In this document: piece by piece, positions 1-8,246 of the stretch | Layout: each line of letters opens with the position of its first letter | How positions within the stretch are numbered: position 1 is the stretch's first letter | Made by a program: the position numbers and the translations under genes | NCBI RefSeq assembly: GCF_006442795.2 | Contig: NZ_CP083956.1 | Location: forward strand, 4,565,501-4,629,500 | Length of the DNA: 64,000 nt | Origin: Mesorhizobium sp. B1-1-8 | GTDB lineage: Bacteria > Pseudomonadota > Alphaproteobacteria > Rhizobiales > Rhizobiaceae | Direction: 5' to 3' | The notes under the pieces: generated by a model | The model's database searches: none | The model's input: only the letters and a program-made list of their open reading frames with translations | Told to the model about the DNA's origin: nothing

Positions 1-2000
1 GCGCTGTTCGGCCAGATGCCTTCGGCCACCACGACACCGCGCTTGACGCCGCCGAAAAGCCTGGCGTGCAGCACCAGGTCGCCACGCCGGTTGCCGACCT
101 CGACACGGCCGCCATCCTCGATGCCGAGCGCCGCCGCATCATCCGGGTGCAGCAACAGCTCCGGTCTGCCCTCCTTGGCCTTCGACACCGGCGTCTCGGC
201 AAAGGTGGAGTTCAAAAAATTGCGCGCCGGTGAGGTCGTCAGCCGGAACGGATGCTCGTCATCCGCGACCTCGATCAGTTCGACATGGTCGGGGAATTCC
301 GGCAACCGCTCCACCGGTCCGAAAAGGCCCATGCTTTTCGGCGGTCGGTTGGGTGCGGCCTGGCCGGTCCAATTGGCGCGGAAGTGAAACTTCCCATCGG
401 CATGGCCGAAGCCGCTGATGAAATGCGCGGCGTCGAAATCGGGCTGCAGGTCCACCCACTTTTCTTCCCTCAGGCTGTCGAAGCTGCCCAGTCCGCGCTT
501 GCCCAGAATGATGTCGATGTGTTCCTTCTCGGTCAGGCCGAAGCCCGGCCGATCGGCGACGCCGAGCCGCTTGCCGAGTTCCTCAATGACGTAGTGATTG
601 GTGCGCGGCCCTTCCGGCGGCTCGATCAGCTTCGGCCCAAGCGTGATGTGCTGGTTGCCGCCGCCCTTGTAGATGTCGTCATGCTCCAAAAACATCGTTG
701 CCGGCAGCACGACATCGGCAAGTTTTGCGGTATCGGTCATGAACTGCTCGTGCACGCAGGTGAACAGGTCGTCGCGCAGGAATCCCGGCTTCACCAGCCG
801 CTGCTCGGGCGCGACATTTGCCGGATTGGTGTTCTGGATCAGCATCGCCGTCACCGGCGGACCGCCATAGAGTGCGTCCACCGCGCCGGTCAGCACCGGG
901 CCGATGCGCGAATGGTCGAGATAGCGGATGCTCGGATCGCGCATAGCGGTGCCTTCGAGCACGTCCTGGTTGAGCTTGAAGATGCCGGAGTTGGAGTGGA
1001 AGGCGCCGCCGCCCTCATATTGCCAGCAACCGGTAACGGCGGCGATGCATGAGGCGGCATGCATGTTGACCGAGCCGTTGCGCTGGCGGGCAAAGCCGTA
1101 GCCGAGGCGGAAGTAGGTCTTCTTCGTCGTGCCGACCAGATGCGCGAAAGCCTCGATCTCGGCGATGCCGAGCCCGGTGATGGCGGCCGCCCATTCCGGT
1201 GTTTTGCTCCGAAGATGCTCCTCCAGCCCGCGCGGATCGTCGGTGTATGTTTCGAGATAGGCGCGGTCGGCCATGTCGTCCCTGAACAGCACATGCATGA
1301 CCGCGCAGGCGAGCGCGCCGTCGGTGCCGGGCCTCAAGACAAGACCGAGATCGGCCTGCTTCATGGTGGCGTTGTCGTAGATGTCGATAACGACGATCTT
1401 CGCGCCGCGCTCCTTGCGCGCCCGCATCGCATGGGTCATGACATTGACCTGAGTGACCACGGCGTTGGTGCCCCAGATCACCACGCAATCGGATCTCGCC
1501 ATCTCGCGCGGATCTGGACCGCGCAAGGCGCCCGCCCCCATCATCCAGCCGGTCCAGGCGAGATTGGTGCAGATCGAACCGAAGAAGCCGGAGTATTTCT
1601 TGGCGTGCCGCAGGCGGTGGATGCCGTCGCGCTGCACCAGACCCATCGTGCCGGCGTAGTAGTAGGGCCAGACGGTCTGCGAGCCGTATTTCTCCTCGGC
1701 GCGGTCGAACTTTTCCGCGACGAGGTCGAGCGCCGCCTCCCAGCTCGCCTCCTTCCAGGCGCCCTCGCCCTTGGCGCCTCCGCGCACCAGCGGCTTCAGC
1801 AGGCGGTCGGGGTGATGGACCCGGTCGGCATAGCGCGCGACCTTGGCGCAGACGACGCCCGACGTGTAACTGTTCGCCTTGGCGCCGTGGACGCGACCGA
1901 TACGGTTGGCGTCGAGCAACTCGACCTCGAGCGCGCAGGTCGACGGGCAATCATGCGGGCAGGCCGAATGGCCGATGCGGAGCTTGGCATGCTGGTTCAT
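1..2000 (-). CDS. Molybdopterin-dependent oxidoreductase, 5' part (runs off the window)
   Basis: About 666 residues are visible; the stop codon lies outside the window. The N-terminus carries a Cys-x3-Cys-x3-Cys cluster (CPHDCPSTC, residues 14-22) with a fourth Cys about 27 residues later (VCAK), the [4Fe-4S] site of the formate dehydrogenase/nitrate reductase (DMSO reductase) family. Further in are the usual bis-MGD-binding segments (VVIWGTNAV, NTNPANVAPEQ, VVLPATMFLEHDD). The end of the visible part reads as the C-terminal molybdopterin-dinucleotide-binding domain (FRLTTSPARNFLNST). It probably oxidises or reduces a small substrate in the cytoplasm; the substrate cannot be told. ATG at 2000 begins MNQHAKLRIG, just ahead of the cluster. 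No partner subunit is visible. Confidence 0.9.
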   Translation of the reverse strand, partial: MNQHAKLRIGHSACPHDCPSTCALEVELLDANRIGRVHGAKANSYTSGVVCAKVARYADRVHHPDRLLKPLVRGGAKGEGAWKEASWEAALDLVAEKFDRAEEKYGSQTVWPYYYAGTMGLVQRDGIHRLRHAKKYSGFFGSICTNLAWTGWMMGAGALRGPDPREMARSDCVVIWGTNAVVTQVNVMTHAMRARKERGAKIVVIDIYDNATMKQADLGLVLRPGTDGALACAVMHVLFRDDMADRAYLETYTDDPRGLEEHLRSKTPEWAAAITGLGIAEIEAFAHLVGTTKKTYFRLGYGFARQRNGSVNMHAASCIAAVTGCWQYEGGGAFHSNSGIFKLNQDVLEGTAMRDPSIRYLDHSRIGPVLTGAVDALYGGPPVTAMLIQNTNPANVAPEQRLVKPGFLRDDLFTCVHEQFMTDTAKLADVVLPATMFLEHDDIYKGGGNQHITLGPKLIEPPEGPRTNHYVIEELGKRLGVADRPGFGLTEKEHIDIILGKRGLGSFDSLREEKWVDLQPDFDAAHFISGFGHADGKFHFRANWTGQAAPNRPPKSMGLFGPVERLPEFPDHVELIEVADDEHPFRLTTSPARNFLNSTFAETPVSKAKEGRPELLLHPDDAAALGIEDGGRVEVGNRRGDLVLHARLFGGVKRGVVVAEGIWPNS

Positions 2001-2050
2001 GTGGGCGTGTGTAGCGGGTTTTGGGGGCGGCGTGTAGGGCCAGATGTGGC

Positions 2051-2239
2051 TCCCCTTCTCCCCTTGTGGGAGAAGGTGGCCGAGCGAAGCTCGGTCGGAT
2101 GAGGGGTGTTGGAAGGATCGCTGCGGTGAAGATTAAGCGCTTGAAAGCACGTTATTTTTCCGCGCGGCGTTCCTTCGCGCACCCCTCATCCGTCTCGGCG
2201 CTGCGCGCCGATCCACCTTCTCCCACAAGGGGAGAAGGA
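2051..2239. repeat. Intergenic inverted-repeat mosaic element, copy 1
   Basis: Two arms of about 58 bp face each other: ctccccttgtgggagaagg...tcggatgagggg near 2055-2106, and its reverse complement near 2181-2239. They lie between the 5' end of the oxidoreductase and the 3' end of the ABC-F gene. The arms contain shorter internal palindromes. This layout matches the RIME-like palindromic elements of rhizobial intergenic regions and recurs four more times in the window with diverged sequence. Confidence 0.8.
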
Positions 2240-2249
2240 AGAAGCGCGC

Positions 2250-4127
2250 TCACTCCGCAATCCCTTCCTCATACTCCGCCGACATCGTCAGCCACTTGTC
2301 CTCGTTGAGGGCAAGTGTGTGCGCCAGTTGCGAGCGCTCCTTGGCGAGCCGCGTGGCCGTCGAGGGGTCCTTCTCGTAGACGGCCGGATTGGCAAGCTCG
2401 TCCTCGATGGCGTCGATGCGCTTGCGCATGCGGTCCATCAGCGCTTCGGTGGCGCGGATTTCCTTGGCCAGCGGCTCGAGCGCGGCGCGGCGCTGGGCCG
2501 CCTCGCGGCGGCGGTCGGCCTTGGACGTCTTGTCCGCCTCCTTCTGCTCGCGTCGATTGGAAGAAACGCCGGTGACCAGCGTCTTGTAGTCCTCGAGGTC
2601 GCCGTCATAGGGATTGACCGCGCCGTCCTTGACCAGCCACAGCCGGTCGGCCGTCGCTTCGAGCAGATGACGGTCGTGCGAGATCAGGATCACCGCGCCC
2701 GGAAAATCGTTGAGCGCGTGGATCAGCGATTCGCGGCTGTCGATGTCGAGATGGTTGGTCGGCTCGTCGAGGATGAACAGGTTCGGCCCCTCGAAGGCCG
2801 ACAGACCCATCAACAGCCGCGCCTTCTCGCCGCCGGACAGATCCTTGGCGGCGGTGTTCATCTTCTCGGTGGTAAGCCCGAACTGGGCGACGCGGCCGCG
2901 TACCTTCGATTCCGGCGCTTCCGGCATCAGCCGGCGGACATGCTCGTAGGCGTTCTCCTCGGGCCGCAGGTCGTCGAGCTGATGCTGGGCGAAGATCGCC
3001 ACTTTCAGCCCAGGCGCCACCGTCATGGTGCCTGTCTCGGCCTTCAGGCGGCCGGCGAGCAGTTTGGCGAAGGTCGACTTGCCGTTGCCGTTGGCGCCGA
3101 GCAGCGCGATGCGGTCATCGGCATCGATGCGCAAGGTCATCTTCTTCAGGATCGGCTCACCGGGCGAATAACCGACACTGACGTTGTTGAGCGCAACGAT
3201 CGGCGATGCCACCGTCTTCACCGGCTCCGGAAACGAGAATGGCCGCACCGTGTCGTTCACGATCGCCGCGATCGGCTTCATTTTTTCCAGCGCCTTGATG
3301 CGCGACTGCGCCTGCCTGGCCTTGGAGGCCTTGGCGCGGAAGCGCTCGACGAAGGATTCCATATGCTTGCGGGCGGCTTCCTGCTTGATGCGGCCCTTCT
3401 CCTGCAACTCGCGCTGTTCCGTCAGCTGGCGCTCGAACTGATCGTAACCGCCGCGCCAGAAGGTCAGCTTTTTCTGATCGAGATGGACGATCGAGTTGAC
3501 GGCGCGGTTGAGCAGGTCGCGATCGTGCGAGATCAGCAGCACCGTGTGGGGATATTTCGAGACATAGTTCTCCAGCCACAGCGTGCCTTCGAGATCGAGA
3601 TAATTGGTAGGCTCATCGAGCAGCAAAAGGTCCGGCTCGGAAAACAGCACGGCGGCAAGCGCCACGCGCATGCGCCAGCCGCCGGAAAAGGACGAGGCGG
3701 GCCGGCGCTGCGCTGCATCGTCGAAACCGAGGCCGGCAAGGATGGTGGCGGCGCGCGACTCCGCCGAATGCGCATCGATGTCGGCCAGCCGCATATGGAT
3801 CTCGGCGATGCGGTGCGGATCGGCGGCGGTTTTTTCCTCCTCGATCAGCGCCGAACGCTCGACATCGGCCTTGAGCACTATGTCGATCAGCGGCTCCTCG
3901 GTACCCGGCGCTTCCTGCGCCACCTGGCCGATGCGGGTGTTTTTGGGCAGGCTGATCGAGCCGGTCTCGGACGGAAAGTCGCCGGTGATCGCCTTGAACA
4001 AAGTCGTCTTGCCGGTGCCGTTGCGACCGACGAGACCGGCCTTGGTGCCGGCCGGCAAGGTCAGCGAGGCGCGATCAAGAAGCAGGCGCCCCGCCATGCG
4101 CAGCGAAAGGTCGTTGATGATAAGCAT
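2250..4127 (-). CDS. ABC-F family ATP-binding protein (Uup/YheS type)
   Basis: A 625-residue protein with two ABC ATPase domains and no membrane segment. The first domain has Walker A GRNGTGKTT and signature FSGGWRMR. The second has Walker A GANGNGKST, signature LSGGEKARL and Walker B LFILDEPTNHLD. Between them is a charged linker (ERFRAKASKARQAQSRIK), and the C-terminal tail is a predicted coiled coil. This is the ABC-F plan, whose members act on ribosomes (translation factors, antibiotic protection) or, for Uup, on DNA repair intermediates. ATG at 4127 (MLIINDLSLRMAGR) fits the family start; a 12-residue in-frame extension to 4163 is less likely. The gene is convergent with repeat copy 1. 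Confidence 0.93.
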   Translation of the reverse strand: MLIINDLSLRMAGRLLLDRASLTLPAGTKAGLVGRNGTGKTTLFKAITGDFPSETGSISLPKNTRIGQVAQEAPGTEEPLIDIVLKADVERSALIEEEKTAADPHRIAEIHMRLADIDAHSAESRAATILAGLGFDDAAQRRPASSFSGGWRMRVALAAVLFSEPDLLLLDEPTNYLDLEGTLWLENYVSKYPHTVLLISHDRDLLNRAVNSIVHLDQKKLTFWRGGYDQFERQLTEQRELQEKGRIKQEAARKHMESFVERFRAKASKARQAQSRIKALEKMKPIAAIVNDTVRPFSFPEPVKTVASPIVALNNVSVGYSPGEPILKKMTLRIDADDRIALLGANGNGKSTFAKLLAGRLKAETGTMTVAPGLKVAIFAQHQLDDLRPEENAYEHVRRLMPEAPESKVRGRVAQFGLTTEKMNTAAKDLSGGEKARLLMGLSAFEGPNLFILDEPTNHLDIDSRESLIHALNDFPGAVILISHDRHLLEATADRLWLVKDGAVNPYDGDLEDYKTLVTGVSSNRREQKEADKTSKADRRREAAQRRAALEPLAKEIRATEALMDRMRKRIDAIEDELANPAVYEKDPSTATRLAKERSQLAHTLALNEDKWLTMSAEYEEGIAE

Positions 4128-4201
4128 AAGCGGGCTTTTGCACGGGAGATCGGCGCTTCGCAAGAGCCAGAATCGAGGGAACCAGATGGGTCCCGGGGCG
4201 T

Positions 4202-4465
4202 TTGGGGCCGGTGATCCGCTATTTCGCCCTCGCCTTCATCTTCTTCCACGTCGCTACGACAGCCGCGCTGGCTACGCAGGTGGTGCTGTTTGCCGAAACC
4301 GAGCCAAGGGCCATGCCCGCCTTGGCGATCCCGGCGCAAATAGCGGGTCCCGAGCGCAACGACGACAATGTGACGCTATCAGGCGCACGCGGCAACGTCC
4401 GTCGCTACCCAGAGGTTTTGACGCGCTGCGTCGAAGTTCCCTCGACAAATGCTCCGTCACCGTGA
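4202..4465 (+). CDS. Possible small exported hypothetical protein
   Basis: An 87-residue reading frame opening at TTG 4202 or GTG 4211, divergent from the ABC-F gene. The first 25 residues (VIRYFALAFIFFHVATTAALA) look like a signal peptide. The first half has the high GC third positions of local genes; the second half less so. No family was recognised and the ribosome-binding site is weak. From 4466 to 4736 no gene was seen. Confidence 0.35.
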   Translation: MGPVIRYFALAFIFFHVATTAALATQVVLFAETEPRAMPALAIPAQIAGPERNDDNVTLSGARGNVRRYPEVLTRCVEVPSTNAPSP

Positions 4466-4736
4466 ACGTCGCTTGTTCCAGCTTGCCGGCCACCCGTGGC
4501 GATGATCATTCCCTTGGGGAACCTCAGGCCGACAAAGCAAGACAACCGCAAGTTCCTCTTTGGCTTATATTAAGGCCGCCGGCGCCGATATCATCAAAAA
4601 GGCCGTCAAAATCTTTTGTGCCAGGCGTGATGCTTACCGAAATTGATTTTATTTTTGGCGCGATCCTGCAAATTTATGAAGGCGTCGTGAGTCGCGCGTG
4701 AGCGCCAACAATACTTGACTGGGGCAGGAGCTCACG

Positions 4737-4931
4737 ATGGATGGGGCGGCCAATGATCTGCGCATGCTGAGATATGTCGCGCAGATCACGCGCAAGCTGG
4801 CGAAAATGCTTTCGCGCACACGCTACCAGATGCTTGTCTATTTTCTGGAGATGACCGCTGTCGAGGCGGATAGCCTAGCCGCCGGGCAGGGCCGCAGCGG
4901 CGTGGAAGCGCATGACCCGCCCCGCGACTGA
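4737..4931 (+). CDS. Small hypothetical protein, helical and acidic at the C-terminus
   Basis: 64 residues starting MDGAANDLRMLRYVAQITRKL, with a good ribosome-binding site (ggcaggag) about 8 bases upstream. It contains one probable amphipathic helix (LAKMLSRTRYQMLVYFLEMT) and ends in a polar tail. There is no signal peptide or membrane segment. It resembles the many short conserved rhizobial proteins of unknown role; no function can be assigned. Confidence 0.6.
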   Translation: MDGAANDLRMLRYVAQITRKLAKMLSRTRYQMLVYFLEMTAVEADSLAAGQGRSGVEAHDPPRD

Positions 4932-4960
4932 AAGGTGGATGTCCGGCAGACCAAGTGTGT

Positions 4961-5167
4961 TCACGCAATTCCGGACGAAAAACCGCTACGCACCTTCCCG
5001 GAATTGCCATGGACGCGGCGCGTCTTTAATCCGCCGATGATGCCGTCCAAGATGGCGAGGCATCTCATTCGTCGCGCCTCGACGAGCAGCCGATCGTCAT
5101 GCTCGACGACAGCGCGCTCGAAATTGTCGAGCACGTCGAGCGCAGCACGCAGATCGACGGCCGGCAT
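4961..5167 (-). CDS. Possible small hypothetical protein
   Basis: 68 residues from ATG 5167 (MPAVDLRAALDVLDNFERAVV); the frame is open upstream to 5254. The first 40 residues look like a helical, charged protein with GC-rich third codon positions, while the last 25 do not. No domain was recognised. The region 4932-5320 holds nothing else convincing. Confidence 0.33.
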   Translation of the reverse strand: MPAVDLRAALDVLDNFERAVVEHDDRLLVEARRMRCLAILDGIIGGLKTRRVHGNSGKVRSGFSSGIA

Positions 5168-5320
5168 GCTTGCCGAGAACAGGGCGCGTCGCGCCTTGAC
5201 CCCCCTCGCCGGCATCGGCGGAAGACTGGTTGGCCACCCTGCGACGCAATGCATCGAGCGCAGCCAAGCAGTCGGCCGACGGCATGGCGTCGGCCGTTGC
5301 AGGTAGCATGGCCTCAGGCC

Positions 5321-5770
5321 TCAGGCCTTGGCTTTGCGCCTTGCCTTGCCGGAATCCGCAGCCGGCTTGCGGCCGAGGCCGGAAGACTTGGCCAGCGCCG
5401 AACGCGTTGCCGAGTAGCTGGGCGCCACCATCGGATAGTCGGCCGGCAGGCCCCATTTGGCGCGGTATTCGTCCGGCGTCAGGCCATGATCGGTCGAGAG
5501 GTGACGTTTCAGCGACTTGAACTTCTTTCCGTCCTCAAGGCAGACGATGTGATCGGGAAACACCGATCGCTTCGGGTTGACGGCCGGCGCCTGCGCCACC
5601 GCCTCCTTGACAGCGCCCTCGCCGGCCAGCTTGCGCACCGATGCGCTGACGCTGGCGATCAGATCAGGCAGGCCCGAGGCCGGAAGCGGATTGTTGCCTA
5701 CGTAAGCCGAGACAATGTCGGCGGTCAGTTCGATTGCAGTCTTGTCGTCGATATTGGACAATTTTTTCAC
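5321..5770 (-). CDS. Ros/MucR family transcriptional regulator
   Basis: 149 residues. The core motif around residues 76-100 (CLEDGKKFKSLKRHLSTDH) is the Ros/MucR prokaryotic zinc-finger: Cys, then Asp at the position of the second Cys in Ros, then His-x4-His. The flanking GLTPDEYRAKWGLPADYPM is also diagnostic. MucR proteins are H-NS-like, oligomerising repressors that bind AT-rich DNA and control exopolysaccharide, motility and their own promoter in rhizobia and Brucella. The N-terminal half (DKTAIELTADIVSAYVGNN) is the oligomerisation region. The C-terminus is short and basic. The 300 bp upstream is AT-richer than its surroundings, suiting autoregulation. Confidence 0.95.
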   Translation of the reverse strand: MKKLSNIDDKTAIELTADIVSAYVGNNPLPASGLPDLIASVSASVRKLAGEGAVKEAVAQAPAVNPKRSVFPDHIVCLEDGKKFKSLKRHLSTDHGLTPDEYRAKWGLPADYPMVAPSYSATRSALAKSSGLGRKPAADSGKARRKAKA

Positions 5771-6069
5771 CCTCTGCTGGCTTTGAAGTCGCCAGCTCTT
5801 TTGGAAGACTTCTGTCTAGGTATCGATTTGGACCTGTCCCCCAACGGACCGTCCAGAGTCAGTAAATACACGAGACTCAATACCGACGGATGTTTTTCAC
5901 CGCGCGTAGTGGCTGCGCAAGTTAGGAATTCTAATACTTGGAAGCAACCCCATTACAGCATCCGGCGCCTTGTTCGGACGCGCAAATCGGCACCGCAGCA
6001 CTTCTACTTAGGGTTTAATCCTTCCCAAATCGAAGTTTAGCGGCTGAAACCGACAATAACGCCCGGGCT
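5771..6069. other. Gene-free AT-richer stretch upstream of mucR-like gene
   Basis: About 300 bp with no credible gene. It contains AT-rich tracts (ggaattctaatacttgg, cttagggtttaatcc) and presumably the promoter and autoregulatory site of the MucR-type gene. No clear -35/-10 pair was identified. Confidence 0.4.
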
Positions 6070-6330
6070 TCAGCGTTCCGACGGCTGATCATGCCCGATT
6101 CGCCGCCCCCACGGCGAGTCGTCCTTTGCGGCGGAGTCTTGCTGCAGATCGGCCGGGCGTTTGTCGGCCAGGATGTCGAGGACCCGCTTCCAGCGCGCGC
6201 AGCGGCCGAAATCCCTTTGCTCGATAGCCTTCTCGGCCTTCATGGCGGCATAGAGCGGCGCCTCGGCGCCGAATTCCTTCACCAGCCAATGCGCCTCCTG
6301 TCTGGCGCGGCGTTCGTCCTCGTCAAGCAT
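6070..6330 (-). CDS. Small conserved hypothetical protein (86 aa)
   Basis: 86 residues starting MLDEDERRARQEAHWLVKEFG, soluble and charged, with EAPLYAAMKAEKAIEQRDF and ARWKRVLDIL helices. ATG 6330 lies 5 bases downstream of the DMT transporter stop, so the two are probably co-transcribed. No domain name is recognised; similar short proteins are common in rhizobia. Confidence 0.7.
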   Translation of the reverse strand: MLDEDERRARQEAHWLVKEFGAEAPLYAAMKAEKAIEQRDFGRCARWKRVLDILADKRPADLQQDSAAKDDSPWGRRIGHDQPSER

Positions 6331-6335
6331 GGTCC

Positions 6336-7307
6336 TCAGGCCTCCGAACGTTCGATGCCGACCGCAATGCAGCTGCCGATAACGAGGACGGCGCCGGCAA
6401 TGGCCGTCATCGACAGGCTCTCGCCCGACAGCGCCAGCAAAAGCGTTGAGGCGATCGGCGTCAGATAGGCGACGACCGCGAGCCTGCCGCCCTGGTCGAG
6501 CTTCAACGCCCGCGACCAGAAATAGTAACCGAGCCCCATCGGCCCGGCGCCGAGATAAAGGCCGAGCAGAAGGTCCGTGCCGGCCGGGACGGAGGCGCCG
6601 ACATACAGGCTCCAGGCAAAGGTAAGCGCAACGCCGATCAGCGCCGAAGGCAGCAACAGGCGGTCCGGCGACACGGCAAGGCGGCCGACGGCGATCGAAT
6701 AGAGAGCCATGCACATCGCGGAGCCGAAAGCGGCGGCATAGCCGGCAAGGCTACCCCCGGACCAGGCGTGCGCCCGCCCGCCCGAAATCACCAGCGCCAC
6801 GCCGACGAAGCCGAGCGCGGCGGCAAGCCCCAAAAGCAGTGGCCGTCGCGGCCGCCCGAGCACGATGACCGCGGCGGCGACCATCAGCGGCCAGGTATAG
6901 GCGACGAGATTAGCCTCGATGACCGGCACCGAGGCGAAGGCCAGATATTGCAGCACCATGGTGCCGACCAGGCCGATAAAGCCGACGGCGAACGGCCCCA
7001 GCGTCGCGGCAAGGCCTGCCGGCCACGGCAACGCGGTCGGGGCGGCGCCGCCGGCCAGCCGGATCAACGCGAAAACCAGGGCGGCGCCGCAGAACTGCAG
7101 GAACTGCACCTGCGACACCGGATGATTTGCAAGCAGCGTCTTGCCGACCAGGGCGTTGGTCGCCCACAACGCCACCGCGCCCAAGGCGAAGGCCAGCGGC
7201 GCCGCCGACGCGGTGCCGGATGGGGCTTCCGGTCTTTCTGCCATAACCGGCGCGAGGCTCAGCGCGGACGGTGGCTGGCGCCCGGCGGGGTCATGGCTCA
7301 CTACCAC
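6336..7307 (-). CDS. DMT/EamA-family inner-membrane transporter
   Basis: 323 residues with about ten hydrophobic segments in two repeats, the drug/metabolite transporter (EamA, formerly DUF6) plan. Typical segments are LWATNALVGKTLLANHPVS in the first repeat and GPMGLGYYFWSRALKLDQGG in the second. These proteins usually export amino acids or other small metabolites. ATG 7307 overlaps the end of the upstream 2-oxoglutarate oxygenase gene by 7 bases, so the two are translationally coupled. The likely role is export or uptake of the oxygenase's substrate or product (inference). An internal Met (MAERPEAPSG) is an alternative start. Confidence 0.88.
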   Translation of the reverse strand: MVVSHDPAGRQPPSALSLAPVMAERPEAPSGTASAAPLAFALGAVALWATNALVGKTLLANHPVSQVQFLQFCGAALVFALIRLAGGAAPTALPWPAGLAATLGPFAVGFIGLVGTMVLQYLAFASVPVIEANLVAYTWPLMVAAAVIVLGRPRRPLLLGLAAALGFVGVALVISGGRAHAWSGGSLAGYAAAFGSAMCMALYSIAVGRLAVSPDRLLLPSALIGVALTFAWSLYVGASVPAGTDLLLGLYLGAGPMGLGYYFWSRALKLDQGGRLAVVAYLTPIASTLLLALSGESLSMTAIAGAVLVIGSCIAVGIERSEA

Positions 7308-8134
7308 GACTCCCTTGCTCCGCCCGAGACAGGCTCCGCCGCGGGCTGCGGCATCGGGTGCTCCTGCTCGTGGCGGCGATACGCGGGCAACTGGTTCGTC
7401 CAGACGTCTTCGGCCAGTTCGTCCACCCAGGCGCGATCCTGGTCGTTGTCGGCGGCGAGGTAGAACATACGGTTGTCGTCGACATAAGGCTTGGTCGCCG
7501 AGCGCTGGTTGAGCACCAGGGTGACGCGCGAGCCGAGCTGGATGGGGGCGGTGCGATGGAGCACGCCGATGAACTGGCCGAGCGTGGCATAGTTCATCTT
7601 GTGGTCGATGCGCATGACCTTGTTGCGCGGCAAATCACGGCCGGATTCGAGAATGGAGCGGCCGGTCTCAGAATCGTCGCAATAGATCTCAAGATGGCCG
7701 CCGATCAGAGGGTCGCTGATCGACAGCGGGATGAGTTCGGTCACCGGAACGCCATCGCAGTGCCATTCGACGGCGCCGTCCTTGGGGTTCATGAAGGTAA
7801 CGGTCGAGCCGACGATCGACAGCGGATAGGGTTCAAGCTTGGTGCCCATCATGTCGGAAAGCCGCTCCAGGCGCAGCTTGTCGTGCAGCAGCTCCTTGAT
7901 TTCGGGAATGAAACGGTCGGCGCCGGTGATGAAGGTAAGATCAAGATGCTTGTGCACGGCATGGCTGGCCTTGAGCTTGAGCGCGGCCTCCTCGATGGCG
8001 GCAAGCAGCGCCGGATCGTAGCCGTGACGATACTGGGCGACGCCGAAGCTCGACACTTTCCAAGCCGTGTCGTGACCAATGATGGCCTCCCGGTTCATTG
8101 CACAGCGCAGTTCGGGAATTGTATGGGCGTTCAT
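7301..8134 (-). CDS. Fe(II)/2-oxoglutarate-dependent oxygenase, probable amino-acid hydroxylase type
   Basis: 277 residues from ATG 8134, chosen for the ggagaag ribosome-binding site 4-10 bases upstream. The facial triad is visible: His-x-Asp in EWHCDGVPV, then a distal His in FIGVLHRTAPIQ, followed by the 2-oxoglutarate-binding Arg in LGSRVTLVL. The presence of Asp (not Gly/Ala) in HxD argues for hydroxylation rather than halogenation. The fold and size recall the free-amino-acid hydroxylase/halogenase family around BesD, but the substrate is unknown. The gene overlaps a DMT exporter and is divergent from a LysR regulator, forming a typical small metabolic module. Confidence 0.75.
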   Translation of the reverse strand: MNAHTIPELRCAMNREAIIGHDTAWKVSSFGVAQYRHGYDPALLAAIEEAALKLKASHAVHKHLDLTFITGADRFIPEIKELLHDKLRLERLSDMMGTKLEPYPLSIVGSTVTFMNPKDGAVEWHCDGVPVTELIPLSISDPLIGGHLEIYCDDSETGRSILESGRDLPRNKVMRIDHKMNYATLGQFIGVLHRTAPIQLGSRVTLVLNQRSATKPYVDDNRMFYLAADNDQDRAWVDELAEDVWTNQLPAYRRHEQEHPMPQPAAEPVSGGARESW

Positions 8135-8246
8135 TCTACTTCTCCGAGATGGGGGCAACACTTGGTAAACAGTCGATTAATTAGCTACCCCTTGTAAATT
8201 TAGGAATGCTGGTGCTAGCGTAAGGTCAGCTTAAGGTCGAAACCCG
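8135..8246. promoter_or_regulatory. Divergent LysR/oxygenase promoter region
   Basis: 112 bp between the two divergent starts. It is AT-rich at 8170-8205 (cagtcgattaattagctac) and carries a direct repeat aaggtc at 8222 and 8233. It should hold the LysR-type operator and both promoters, but no unambiguous T-N11-A box could be fixed by eye. Confidence 0.35.

Noticed and set aside
252..2102. Long plus-strand frames of 266 and 347 codons near the left end
   Set aside because: Antisense to the molybdopterin oxidoreductase, which has a clear iron-sulphur cluster and cofactor motifs.
2319..4214. 631-codon open frame antisense to the ABC-F gene
   Set aside because: No recognisable domains; it is the high-GC mirror of a gene whose motifs are all on the minus strand.
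7301..8134. Possible radical halogenase (BesD-like)
   Set aside because: The metal site is HxD; halogenases have Gly or Ala in place of the Asp.
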